A stretch of DNA of 64,000 nt, taken from assembly GCF_000014565.1 (NCBI RefSeq), contig NC_008268.1:4464001-4528000 (forward strand). The letters run 5' to 3'. Below, in pieces: positions 52,396 through 62,725 of the stretch (within the stretch, counting starts at the first letter, position 1; the number at the start of each line of letters is the position of its first letter). This DNA is from Rhodococcus jostii RHA1. GTDB taxonomy: Bacteria; Actinomycetota; Actinomycetes; Mycobacteriales; Mycobacteriaceae. The position numbers and the translations under genes are program-made. Under the pieces are notes generated by a model. It saw nothing but the letters and a program-made list of their open reading frames with translations. It was not told the origin of the DNA and did not search any database.

Positions 52396-53733
52396 GTGAG
52401 CGCAGGATTGCAGGAACTCGCCGCGAAGGCGTGGGTGTACGGTTTTCCGCTGGTGTTCGACCTCGACCAGGTGAACCGCTTCGTGTCGGAGGGGATGGGG
52501 AGCCTCGACGCGGGACCCTTCAACAAGTTCAGCCACGCCCGCACACTCGCCGGGCCGCAGGACACGTTCGTCTCGGTCAACAACGACACCATCTATTCGA
52601 TCGCCCAGATCGACCTCGGCCACGGACCGCAGTTGCTGCGAGTCCCGGACGCCGGTGGGGCGTACTACGTGCTGCAATTCGTCGATGCGTGGACCGACAA
52701 CTTCGCGTACGTCGGCAAACGCGCGACGGGAACGGCGGCCGGCCGTTACCTGCTGACCGGTCCCGGGTGGTCCGGTGAGGTCCCCGACGGCGCGACGCAG
52801 ATCGCGTTCCCCACCGCGGTGGGCACCGTCATCGGCCGCTGGGCCTGCGACGGCGAGGCCGACCTGGAGCGGGTGAAGGGATTGCAGTCGGCCCTCACGT
52901 TGGAACCCGTCTGCGACCAGGACCCGGCGGAGGGCCTGCCGGTACCCGACCCGAATGTCCCCGAGGAACTTCAGTTCTGGGAGAAGCTGCGGGTGTACTC
53001 GCAGGCGTACCCGCCCGCCGCGCAGGACCTCGTCGCGCAGCAGGCGTTCGCCCCGCTCGGGTTGCTCGAGACGGGGCAGTCGCCGTACCTCGAAGCGCCG
53101 CCGGACCTCGCATCCGTGCTCACCGCTGGTGCCGAGGCCGGGCGCCAATCACTGGTCGCCGCACTGAAATCGGGTGCAGGAAGCGAGGTGGTCAACGGCT
53201 GGCAGTTGATGTACCACGCCTTCGATTACAACGACGACTTCTTCGAGATCGGCACCCTCGACTCACCCGAGTGGCGGATCGAGGACCGCTCGAAGGCGCT
53301 GGGACTGCGGGCCGGCGCCGCGATGGCGGGGCTGTGGGGAAACCATGGTTACGAAGCCGCATACGCACCGATCTACCACGACAGCGAAGGCAACGAACTG
53401 TCCGGCGAGCACACCTACACACTCACGTTTGCGCCGACCCCACCGGTCGACGCGTTCTGGTCGATCACCATGTACGACCTCCCGGACTTCTACCTCGTCG
53501 ACAATCCGATCGACCGTTACTCGATCGGTGACCGCACGCCGGGACTGGTGTTCGCGGACGACGGTTCGCTGACCATCACACTCAGCGCGGACGCCCCGGC
53601 CGATCCGGTGGCCCGCGCCAACTGGCTGCCGACACCGGCAGTCGGGTTCCGGCCGCTGCTCCGGATGTACAGCCCGAAGCCGGAGGTGTTCGACGGAACG
53701 TTCGAGATCCCGCCCTTCGTGAAGACCAGGTGA
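52396..53733 (+). CDS. DUF1254/DUF1214 family protein
   Basis: 445 residues. GLQELAAKAWVYGFPLVFDLDQVNRF and VSVNNDTIYSIAQIDLGHGPQLLRVPDAGGAYYVLQFVDAWTDNFAYVGKRATGTAAGRYLL are the DUF1254 part; the DUF1214 part (DAFWSITMYDLPDFYLVDNPIDRYSIGDRT, PxxxFRPLLRMYSP) ends the protein. No signal peptide, although many relatives are secreted. Function unknown. GTG start after CAGGAGA. Convergent, abutting the DUF2254 remnant. Confidence 0.88.
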   Translation: MSAGLQELAAKAWVYGFPLVFDLDQVNRFVSEGMGSLDAGPFNKFSHARTLAGPQDTFVSVNNDTIYSIAQIDLGHGPQLLRVPDAGGAYYVLQFVDAWTDNFAYVGKRATGTAAGRYLLTGPGWSGEVPDGATQIAFPTAVGTVIGRWACDGEADLERVKGLQSALTLEPVCDQDPAEGLPVPDPNVPEELQFWEKLRVYSQAYPPAAQDLVAQQAFAPLGLLETGQSPYLEAPPDLASVLTAGAEAGRQSLVAALKSGAGSEVVNGWQLMYHAFDYNDDFFEIGTLDSPEWRIEDRSKALGLRAGAAMAGLWGNHGYEAAYAPIYHDSEGNELSGEHTYTLTFAPTPPVDAFWSITMYDLPDFYLVDNPIDRYSIGDRTPGLVFADDGSLTITLSADAPADPVARANWLPTPAVGFRPLLRMYSPKPEVFDGTFEIPPFVKTR

Positions 53734-54395
53734 TCAGGGGGCGCAGGTGATCGGACTGATCTGAGTGCGAACGTCGTACGACGCCGCCGACACGTAGTCG
53801 TCCCAGTCGGGAAGGAGCAGGACGACGCGCAGTTCTCCCATCGCGGGTCGGTGACCGATCCTCGACAGCAGAGTTCCCACGCAGTCGATGGCCTGCATCA
53901 GGGCGTCACCCACCCGGACCCGCATCCGCACGAGGACATCCGCCTCGCACGAGGTGCGCCAGCTTCGGCAGGTCGATCCGACACAGCATCCCGCCGGTGC
54001 CGGTCCACCGGATGGTTGACGACCAGGCCCGCCGTGAAGACGAAGAAGCCCAGGAACATCCCGAAGGAGTTCCACACCAGCGGGTCGTCGCGGAACAGCG
54101 TCAGTCGCGGGGTCAGCGTCGTGGCACCGAACTGACCCACCAGGAACAGCAGCGAGAACACCACGCTCGCCGGCGTGATGACGGCGCCGGCGAGAGTGAA
54201 CAGCAGGGTGGCCACGCTGGTGCCGCTCGTCCGGGGACCGATGTCGAGGGTGGGGAGCGCGAGGCCGAGGAGGAAACCGCCGAACAGATAGCCGAGCTGG
54301 ACGAGCCCCAGTCGCAACGGCGGCCGGCGGCGAAGCGCGCGCAGAACAGGTCGCGAATCCGATCCGGACCGGGGGAACTCGGCTGCTCTGTTCAC
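53734..54395 (-). pseudogene. DUF2254 membrane protein gene, internally deleted
   Basis: An intact gene is ~420 codons. From GTG 54395 (AAGGGGA upstream) ~120 residues are good: RRPPLRLGLVQLGYLFGGFLLGLALP, AGAVITPASVVFSLLFLVGQFGATTLTPRLTLF, GFFVFTAGLVVNHP. Then the frame breaks near 54010 and only scraps follow in another frame: GGMLCRIDLPKLAHL-like, DVLVRMRVRVGDAL and ELRVVLLLPDWDDYVSAASYDVRT. At least two internal deletions and a frameshift. Confidence 0.75.
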
Positions 54396-54464
54396 GGCGT
54401 CCCCTTCGCCCTCCGATGATCCCGAATCGGCGGTAGGGTTCGTGCCGATTCGAGGGGGGATCGA

Positions 54465-55436
54465 GTGAAGAAAGTTGCCGCGGCGCTCCTGTGCGCCGTG
54501 ATCACGTCCGGGTGCGCGCACAGCGTGTCGGGGACTGCGGGGGCGTCTCCGCTGCAGGAACTGAGCACCGGGCAGCAACGGCACATCCACGTCGAGAACG
54601 CGCTCCGCGACGCCGATCCGTGCGGACTGCTCGACGTGGCCGCGGTGCGGGGCGCCGGAACAGTCCAGCAGTACGGGACCGCCGTGCAACTGCCGGTGTG
54701 TTCGGCGTTGATGGCCGGGCCCGGCGGCGCGACCACCTACGTGGAGTTGTCCCTGCTGCCGTCGATGCTGCCCGACGCGGCGCTGACCCGGCCGGAGACG
54801 GTCGACGGGGTGACCGTCTACCGCGGTGCGGGCGCCGACCAGATGCGCGGGACGTGTGAGCGCGTCTTCCGGCTGAACCTCGGAACCGACCGGGAACAGG
54901 TGGAAGGGCAGCTGGCGACCGTCCGCGCCGGAACCGTCGCCGGCCAGGACGCCTGCCCGATCGCCGACGCGGTGCTGGACTCGGCGATCGACAGGATGCG
55001 GTCGGGACTGCCCGCTCGCGACGCCACGTCCGCGCATCAGGTGGCGCTCGCGGTCCACGACCCGTGCGAAGTACTCGACGTGCTGGGCGCCACGGCGGGC
55101 GGACGCGTCGTCGATCCGGAATCGCCGCCCACCCCGTTCGACTGCGTGCTGTTTCCGAACCCGAATCGGGTGCCGGGGAGTGAGGTGACCGTGTCGTTCA
55201 CGCTGTCGCCGGTCAAGGAAAACCGACCACCCGTTCCCGCCGAGCCGGAGACGGTCGGCGACCGATGCCGGTGGACGAGCCCGATGGGCGAGCCGATCGA
55301 CATCACACGGCCCGGAGCGGGCGTCGACGAGTTCACCCGCAGGCTCGGTCACGCCGGTGCAGTCGTCACTGTTCACGGGCCGAACTGCGCGGCCGTGGCG
55401 AGGGTCGCGGACGCCGCGAACACGGCGTTCGGATAG
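54465..55436 (+). CDS. DUF3558-like lipoprotein with two repeated domains
   Basis: 323 residues, GTG start. Short signal peptide and lipobox: VAAALLCAVITSGCAHS. Two similar halves: DADPCGLLDVAAVRG...VQLPVCSALM and HDPCEVLDVLG...PFDCVLFP, the DPCxLLD/C pattern of DUF3558 mycobacterial-type lipoproteins, each with a Cys pair likely to form a disulfide. Surface protein of unknown role. The promoter of lysC must lie in the 95 bases after its stop; no distinct motif seen there. Confidence 0.82.
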   Translation: MKKVAAALLCAVITSGCAHSVSGTAGASPLQELSTGQQRHIHVENALRDADPCGLLDVAAVRGAGTVQQYGTAVQLPVCSALMAGPGGATTYVELSLLPSMLPDAALTRPETVDGVTVYRGAGADQMRGTCERVFRLNLGTDREQVEGQLATVRAGTVAGQDACPIADAVLDSAIDRMRSGLPARDATSAHQVALAVHDPCEVLDVLGATAGGRVVDPESPPTPFDCVLFPNPNRVPGSEVTVSFTLSPVKENRPPVPAEPETVGDRCRWTSPMGEPIDITRPGAGVDEFTRRLGHAGAVVTVHGPNCAAVARVADAANTAFG

Positions 55437-55531
55437 GCGTCCGAACGGACTCACCCGGGATCAGATTGGACTCCGCCGGTAAGCTCGACAGCTGGACCAG
55501 TACAGATTCATCGACCTGGAGGTAGAAACGC

Positions 55532-57832
<2,301 letters not shown>

Positions 57833-57840
57833 TCTCCCCC

Positions 57841-57884
57841 ACGTGAGTGGCAAAGTGTGCTTCCGCACGCTTTGCCACTCACGT
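57841..57884. terminator. Hairpin R7 after asd
   Basis: ACGTGAGTGGCAAAGTGTGC, loop TTCC, GCACGCTTTGCCACTCACGT: a 20-bp stem with one mismatch. A second hairpin family, with a related copy split by the IS30 element at 59022/60296. Fits the terminator of the lysC-asd operon. Confidence 0.85.
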
Positions 57885-57911
57885 CTGTTTGTGCGGGTGG
57901 ATACTGAGCCG

Positions 57912-59030
57912 ATGAGAGTCGTCGGTGCTGCGGTGGCGGCGATTCTGTTGCTGCTCACCGGTGTGAGCGAGGCGTCCGCGCAGCCGGGAATCCTGCTGTC
58001 GCAGGAAGAACTTCCACCCGCCGCGGTCCCCGGCCAGGCAGGCGACAGCGTCCGGGTCCGCTACTCGACCCTGCGCACCGCGACCGCGACCGGTGAGTCG
58101 ACCGGATCGATCTTCCTTCCCCGTGGCGATCCCCCCGACGGCGGCTGGCCGGTGGTGTCCTACGCGCACGGCACGGTCGGGGTCGCCGACCAGTGCGCGC
58201 CGTCCGTCGCCGGGTTCAACTACGTCGAACTGCCCGCGATCGAGCAGTGGCTGGCCGCCGGGTATGCCATCGCAGCAACGGATTACGCGGGAATCGGCAC
58301 GCCCGGTGTCAATGCCTACCTCGACGGCCCTGCCGCCGCCGCGAACGCCGTCGACATCGTCCTGGCCGCCCACGACGTCTACGGGGACGTGCTCAGTGAC
58401 CGGTGGATCGTCACGGGACTGTCGCAGGGCGGGCACGCGACCTACTTCGCTGCCCGCGGGGCCTCCGCCCGGGCACCCGCGCTCGACTTTCGCGGCGCCG
58501 TCGCGGTGGCCGCGCCGACACACCTCGAACAGCTCTTCCCGGCCGCGGGTCCCGCGATTCCGGCGCTGCCGACAACCGGAATCGTGAACTACGCGTTGCT
58601 GACCCTCGCCGGCATCGACGACCAGCGTCCGGAGGTCGACATTCGGCGGTATCTGTCGCCGAAGGGAATCGAATTGATGGAGCTGGCGAAGGTGACGTGC
58701 AGCCGGGAACTCGGCCGGTACCTGCTCGCCCATCCCGCTTCGGTCGGGGACCTGTTCGCGGCGCCCCTGTGGAACGAGCAGTTCCGGGCGCTGTTCCGGG
58801 AGATGCAGCAGGTGCCCGTCGACGGGTTCGACCGCCCCCTGCGGGTGGTGCACAGTCTGTCCGACACGTCGGTGCCGATTCCGTTGACGTGGGCGCAACT
58901 CGCCGAGATGCAGCAGCGCGGGGTGAACGTCGAATATCAGCAACTCGCCGCCGAGGATCACCGCGAATCACTGATGGCCTCAATGCCGGAGTCCCTGGCG
59001 TTCGCGGCGCGCGTGCTGTCCCCCAGGTGA
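57912..59030 (+). CDS. Secreted lipase (LIP, PF03583 family)
   Basis: 372 residues from ATG 57912. Signal peptide AAILLLLTGVSEASAQPG. Alpha/beta hydrolase with nucleophile elbow GLSQGGHA at ~175, oxyanion region YAHGTVGVADQCAPS, charge-relay Asp in HSLSDTSVPIPL and His in AAEDHRES. Typical of secreted mycolata lipases for triacylglycerol-like esters. Its TGA stop is the TGA of palindrome R8 (CAGGTGAGTGG). Confidence 0.9.
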   Translation: MRVVGAAVAAILLLLTGVSEASAQPGILLSQEELPPAAVPGQAGDSVRVRYSTLRTATATGESTGSIFLPRGDPPDGGWPVVSYAHGTVGVADQCAPSVAGFNYVELPAIEQWLAAGYAIAATDYAGIGTPGVNAYLDGPAAAANAVDIVLAAHDVYGDVLSDRWIVTGLSQGGHATYFAARGASARAPALDFRGAVAVAAPTHLEQLFPAAGPAIPALPTTGIVNYALLTLAGIDDQRPEVDIRRYLSPKGIELMELAKVTCSRELGRYLLAHPASVGDLFAAPLWNEQFRALFREMQQVPVDGFDRPLRVVHSLSDTSVPIPLTWAQLAEMQQRGVNVEYQQLAAEDHRESLMASMPESLAFAARVLSPR

Positions 59031-59034
59031 GTGG
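59022..59034. repeat. Hairpin R8, left arm remnant (split by IS30-family element)
   Basis: CCCAGGTGAGTGG pairs perfectly with CCACTCACCTGGG at 60284-60296. The inner ~11 bases of the left arm (expected from R7: CAAAGTGTGC) are missing next to the IS, while the right arm is complete. Confidence 0.85.
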
Positions 59035-59036
59035 GC

Positions 59037-60252
59037 GGATTCTGGCGGTCATCGCAACAGCAGTCGTTCCATCTCTTCGATGGGTGTGCGAAATTCTAGC
59101 CGTTTCCGGGGGCGCTCATTGAGTTGCCGTGAGACCCACTCCAGGTCTGCTTTCGAGTGCACACTCAGGTCCGAACCTTTGGGGAAGTACTGACGGAGAA
59201 TGCCGTTCGTATTCTCGTTGGTCCCGCGCTGCCAGGGTGCGTGTGGATCACAGAAGTAGATGTCGATCCCGGTGGCCGCGCTGACGCTCTTCCAGTCCCG
59301 CATCTCCGAACCCTGGTCCCACGTCAGGGTCCGGCGCAGGCTCGTGGGCAGCGTCTCGAGCTGTTCGGTCAACGCGGGCGCGGTCTGCTCGGGCTTGTAT
59401 CCGTCGGGCAGATGAACGAGCATGACGGTGCCGGTCGAACGTTCGACGAGTGTGCCGATCGCGCTCAGATTCCGTTTGCCGACAATGAGATCACCCTCCC
59501 AATGTCCCGGTACTGCACGGTCTTTCACGTCTTTGGGGCGGTCCGCGATGTTGGCCATATCGGGGATCCGATTCTTGCGCTGGCCGGCCTTCCGACTGGG
59601 TCGGCGCAGCCCACGTCCGGTCCGCAACGATCGAGTGAGGGTGTGTTCGAGTCCGCCGCGGGAGGGTTGGTAGAGCGATTGGTAGATGGTCTCGGTGCTC
59701 ACCCGCATCTGTGGATCGTCGGGGAAATCGAGTCGGAGGCGGCCCGCGATCTGCTCGGGTGAGTGGCGCTCGGTCAGGGATTTCTCGACCGTCTCGCGCA
59801 GCGACGGATTGATGGCGAGCTTGGACGGCTTGGGCCGCGAGGCCCGATGGTAGGCGGCTGCGTGAGCCGATCTGGCTCGGTACCGCCCGGACGGCTCACA
59901 ATTGCGGGCGATCTCGCGTGAGATCGTCGACGGACTCCGGTTCAAGGCTTTCGCGATCTCACGAAGCGTGTGACCTGCGGCGATGCCGATGGCGATCTCT
60001 TCCCGCTCCGCGAACGTCAAACACCGGCCCTTGAGGTTGCGGCCACGCCGGGGACGCACCCCACCACAGGCCGCAAGCCACCGAGCACCCTGTTTGCGAT
60101 ACGAGCCGGCCGCCTCGGCCGCGCCCGTGATGAACTCACCCGCCGCCATCCCCGACCAGAACGTCTGAAAGATCTCCGGAACCATCCGATGAGAATATTT
60201 CGCCATGTGCAACACCCTTTGATCAGTGGTGTTGCGATCACCGCACGAACCC
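59037..60252 (-). mobile_element. IS30-family insertion sequence
   Basis: About 1.2 kb. Terminal repeats GGATTCTGGCGGTCATCGCAACA (first 20 bases: GGATTCTGGCGGTCATCGCA) at 59037-59059 and its inverted partner at 60230-60252 match at 19 of 23 positions. No clear target duplication. One intact transposase gene. The element lies between the arms of a palindrome following the lipase gene. Confidence 0.85.
59049..60206 (-). CDS. IS30-family transposase
   Basis: 385 residues from ATG 60206. Helix-turn-helix LTFAEREEIAIGIAAGHTLREIAKALNRSPSTISREI; DDE triad at GHWEGDLIVG (D), TLTWDQGSEM (D) and PWQRGTNENTNGILRQYFPKG (E). Complete, so potentially active. The stop codon lies within the terminal inverted repeat. 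Confidence 0.95.
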   Translation of the reverse strand: MAKYSHRMVPEIFQTFWSGMAAGEFITGAAEAAGSYRKQGARWLAACGGVRPRRGRNLKGRCLTFAEREEIAIGIAAGHTLREIAKALNRSPSTISREIARNCEPSGRYRARSAHAAAYHRASRPKPSKLAINPSLRETVEKSLTERHSPEQIAGRLRLDFPDDPQMRVSTETIYQSLYQPSRGGLEHTLTRSLRTGRGLRRPSRKAGQRKNRIPDMANIADRPKDVKDRAVPGHWEGDLIVGKRNLSAIGTLVERSTGTVMLVHLPDGYKPEQTAPALTEQLETLPTSLRRTLTWDQGSEMRDWKSVSAATGIDIYFCDPHAPWQRGTNENTNGILRQYFPKGSDLSVHSKADLEWVSRQLNERPRKRLEFRTPIEEMERLLLR

Positions 60253-60272
60253 AAGGTGGCACCGCGTACCCG

Positions 60273-60296
60273 AGCACACTTTGCCACTCACCTGGG
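60273..60296. repeat. Hairpin R8, right arm
   Basis: AGCACACTTTGCCACTCACC and TGGG: same sequence as the right arm of R7 with small differences. Its outer 13 bases pair with 59022-59034 on the other side of the IS30 element. Confidence 0.85.
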
Positions 60297-60348
60297 TTCA
60301 CCCGGCACGTGCGAGGCGGAGACGGCGCCCCGAACCTACGGTTCGGAC

Positions 60349-61014
60349 ATGGGCTCAGTCATCGGAGAACTGTTACCGCTCGCAGTGGGTGTCGCGATCT
60401 CGCCGATACCGATCATCGCCGTCATCCTGATGCTGCTGTCGAAGCGTGCGGGCGGTGCGAGCGCGGGCTTCGGCGTCGGCTGGATCCTGGGGATTCTTGT
60501 TGCTACGGGCATCTTCATGCTCCTCGCCGGCAGCATCGACACGTCCGGCTCCGACGGTCCGTCGGCGACCGCGTCGTGGGTGAAGGTGGTTCTCGGTGTG
60601 CTGCTGCTCCTGCTCGCGGGGCGGCAGTGGAGAAGCCGCAATGCCCACGCGGAGCCGCCGAAGTGGATGCAGGCCATCGACGACCTGAACTTCGTGAAAT
60701 CCACCGGTCTCGGATTTGCGCTGGCGGCAATCAATCCCAAGAACCTGCTGCTCTGCGTGTCCGCGGGCGTCGGGATCGGTACGGCCGGGGTGAGCGGCGG
60801 CGAGCAGGTGGTGGCGCTGATCGTGTACACGGTGCTGGCCGGATCGACCGTCCTCGTCCCGGTCATCGCCTACGCCGTCGCAGCCGACAAGATGCGTGGG
60901 ACCCTCGACAACCTCAAGGTCTGGCTCCAGTCCAACAACGCCGCGGTGATGAGCGTGCTGCTACTCGTGATGGGGGCCGTCGTCCTCGGTAAGGGATTCG
61001 GCGGCTTGTTCTGA
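60349..61014 (+). CDS. GAP-family (Sap/LysE-like) membrane protein
   Basis: 221 residues, six membrane segments. ELLPLAVGVAISPIPIIAVILMLLSKRAGGASAGFGVGWILGILV and LGFALAAINPKNLLLCVSAGVGIG are typical of the GAP/Sap family that in mycobacteria addresses glycolipids (sulfolipid, GPL) across the membrane. May export a lipid or small solute. ATG 60349 has no strong ribosome site; the IS30 insertion upstream may have changed its promoter. Confidence 0.85.
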   Translation: MGSVIGELLPLAVGVAISPIPIIAVILMLLSKRAGGASAGFGVGWILGILVATGIFMLLAGSIDTSGSDGPSATASWVKVVLGVLLLLLAGRQWRSRNAHAEPPKWMQAIDDLNFVKSTGLGFALAAINPKNLLLCVSAGVGIGTAGVSGGEQVVALIVYTVLAGSTVLVPVIAYAVAADKMRGTLDNLKVWLQSNNAAVMSVLLLVMGAVVLGKGFGGLF

Positions 61015-61393
61015 CAAGCGCGGACTTCGCCGTGGGAGTGAGGGTCAACGCGGGTGCGTGCGGCCGATCGGCGGCGCAACGTATAACTCCGAAGAGCGGT
61101 GCGGGGCCGAGCGGTTGCGGGGATTCTTGGTCCCGGCGCGCGGAGAAGGTGGCCGAACCGACGGCGCGGCATCGTTCGTGGAGTTGCCAGTCCCAGAATT
61201 CGGTGACGGCGGTGAGCTTGGCCTGCTGGAGAGTCGACTGCGGCACGGTGGTTTCTCCTCAGGAGGGAGAGGGAGCCGGGTGACGGTCCGCCGCGGGCAA
61301 TGAGGTGTCGGCGGACGTGGTTGTCCGTGGCCGGCCGGAGGGGTGGGTGCGCCACGCTCCCCACCCCGCCGACCGCCGACGGTCAGCGATTTC
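61015..61393. other. Intergenic region with decayed whiB start
   Basis: 379 bases between the GAP-family gene and the amidohydrolase gene stop. Apart from the WhiB-like remnant on the minus strand (61145-61246), no convincing gene, terminator or repeat was seen. Confidence 0.6.
61145..61246 (-). pseudogene. WhiB-family N-terminal remnant
   Basis: From GTG 61246 with GAGGAG 8 bases upstream, the frame reads LTAVTEFWDWQLHERCRAVGSATF, matching the WhiB N-terminus (WxWQ...CR..DSxxFF) including the first cluster Cys. After SATF the expected FHPxxxRGxAR and the three other Cys are absent in all frames. A truncated whiB gene; a chance match is less likely because the ribosome site and start are also preserved. 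Confidence 0.45.
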
Positions 61394-62698
61394 CTACGCG
61401 GGGATGGGGGTGCCGCGGTGGGTTTCGCTGAGCTCGGACGGGCGCGCGGACTGTCCGGAGCCCGGGTCCTTGTGGAAGGCACCGTTCTTCATGATGCCCA
61501 CGATCTTGGACTGGTCCTGAAGGATGGTGATGTCTTCGAGCGGGTCACCGTCGATGAGGATCATGTCCGCGTAGAACCCGGCCTTGACCTGCCCGAGGTC
61601 GTCGGGCATCCGCATGATCTGCCCGCCGAGTGCGGTGGCCGAGAGCAGCGTGTCCTTCGGGGAGAACTCGAGTAGTTCGACGAAGTGCTGCAGGTCGCGG
61701 GCGTAAGTGCCGTGCGGGGTCCAGGCGAAGCCGTAGTCGCCGCCGGGCAGCACCCGGATGCCGCGTTCCTTCATCTTCTTCAGATTGTCGATCGCACAGT
61801 CGAGTTCGTGCTGGTATCCGGCAGCTTCGGCGGCCTCGGGGGGATACCCGAACGCTTCGGCGTCGTGCAGGGTGGCGACCAGCCAATTCAGCCCGGGTGC
61901 GACGAAGATGCGGTCCTTCTGCTCTTCGAGCATGTCCAGACCCTCCTCGTCGGTGAAGGAGGCGTGGTAGATGATGTCGACGCCGTTGCGCAGCGACATC
62001 TTCACGCTCTCCCCGGACCTGGCGTGGGAGCACACCCGCAGTCCGCGGCGGTGCGCCTCGGTGACCGCGGCGAGGGTTTCCTCGTCCGAGAAGTAGTTGT
62101 CCTCGGCGTGCTGGTTTCCGGTGATCTCCTCACCGGACATGCTCAGCTTCACCAGGTCCGCGCCCAGGTCGACGTTGCGCCGGACGGCCTTGCGCATCTC
62201 CTCGGGACCGTCGGCGAAGGCGGTGATGCCCTTGACCAGGGCGCCGCCGGTGACCGCGATTTCCTGACAGTTCGCCAGGTAGCGGGGTCCGGGGATCTGG
62301 CCGGCGTTGATGGCGTTGCGGATGACCACATCCAGTCGCGGCTTGGCGGCCGCGGCACCGAGGCACATGGTGTAGCCGGAATCGATGTAGGTCTGCGCCG
62401 AGCGGGCACACAGCAACGTGTGTTCCTCGACGCCCATGGTCCCGAGACCGGGCAGGTCTGCGGAGTTGACCCAGGAGAAGTGGGTGTGAGCATCACACAG
62501 ACCCGACATCAGGAACTTGCCCTGGCCGTCGATGACCCTCGCGCCTTCGCGAGGCAGATCTCCTGTGCCCTTGCGGACCTCGGCAATGCGTTCGCCTTCG
62601 ACCAGCACTTCACCCTCGTACGGGTCGGAGCCGGTGGAGTCGAAAATCCGAACGTTGGTGAAAAGGATGGACTGATCGGGGGTGTTGGCTGACGTCAT
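61394..62698 (-). CDS. Metal-dependent amidohydrolase
   Basis: 434 residues from ATG 62698 (AAGGAG 8 bases upstream; an earlier GTG overlaps the ribosome site). TIM-barrel motifs: GLCDAHTHFSW (HxH), DLVKLSMSG (metal-bridging Lys), VCSHARSGESVK (His), IIYHASFTDE (His) and PGGDYGFAWTPHG (Asp). Imidazolonepropionase/prolidase-like amidohydrolase branch; substrate unknown. 27 bases behind the FAH-hydrolase gene, so likely one catabolic operon. Confidence 0.88.
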   Translation of the reverse strand: MTSANTPDQSILFTNVRIFDSTGSDPYEGEVLVEGERIAEVRKGTGDLPREGARVIDGQGKFLMSGLCDAHTHFSWVNSADLPGLGTMGVEEHTLLCARSAQTYIDSGYTMCLGAAAAKPRLDVVIRNAINAGQIPGPRYLANCQEIAVTGGALVKGITAFADGPEEMRKAVRRNVDLGADLVKLSMSGEEITGNQHAEDNYFSDEETLAAVTEAHRRGLRVCSHARSGESVKMSLRNGVDIIYHASFTDEEGLDMLEEQKDRIFVAPGLNWLVATLHDAEAFGYPPEAAEAAGYQHELDCAIDNLKKMKERGIRVLPGGDYGFAWTPHGTYARDLQHFVELLEFSPKDTLLSATALGGQIMRMPDDLGQVKAGFYADMILIDGDPLEDITILQDQSKIVGIMKNGAFHKDPGSGQSARPSELSETHRGTPIPA

Positions 62699-62725
62699 TG
62701 TCGCCACTCCTTTCTTCGGAGAAGC

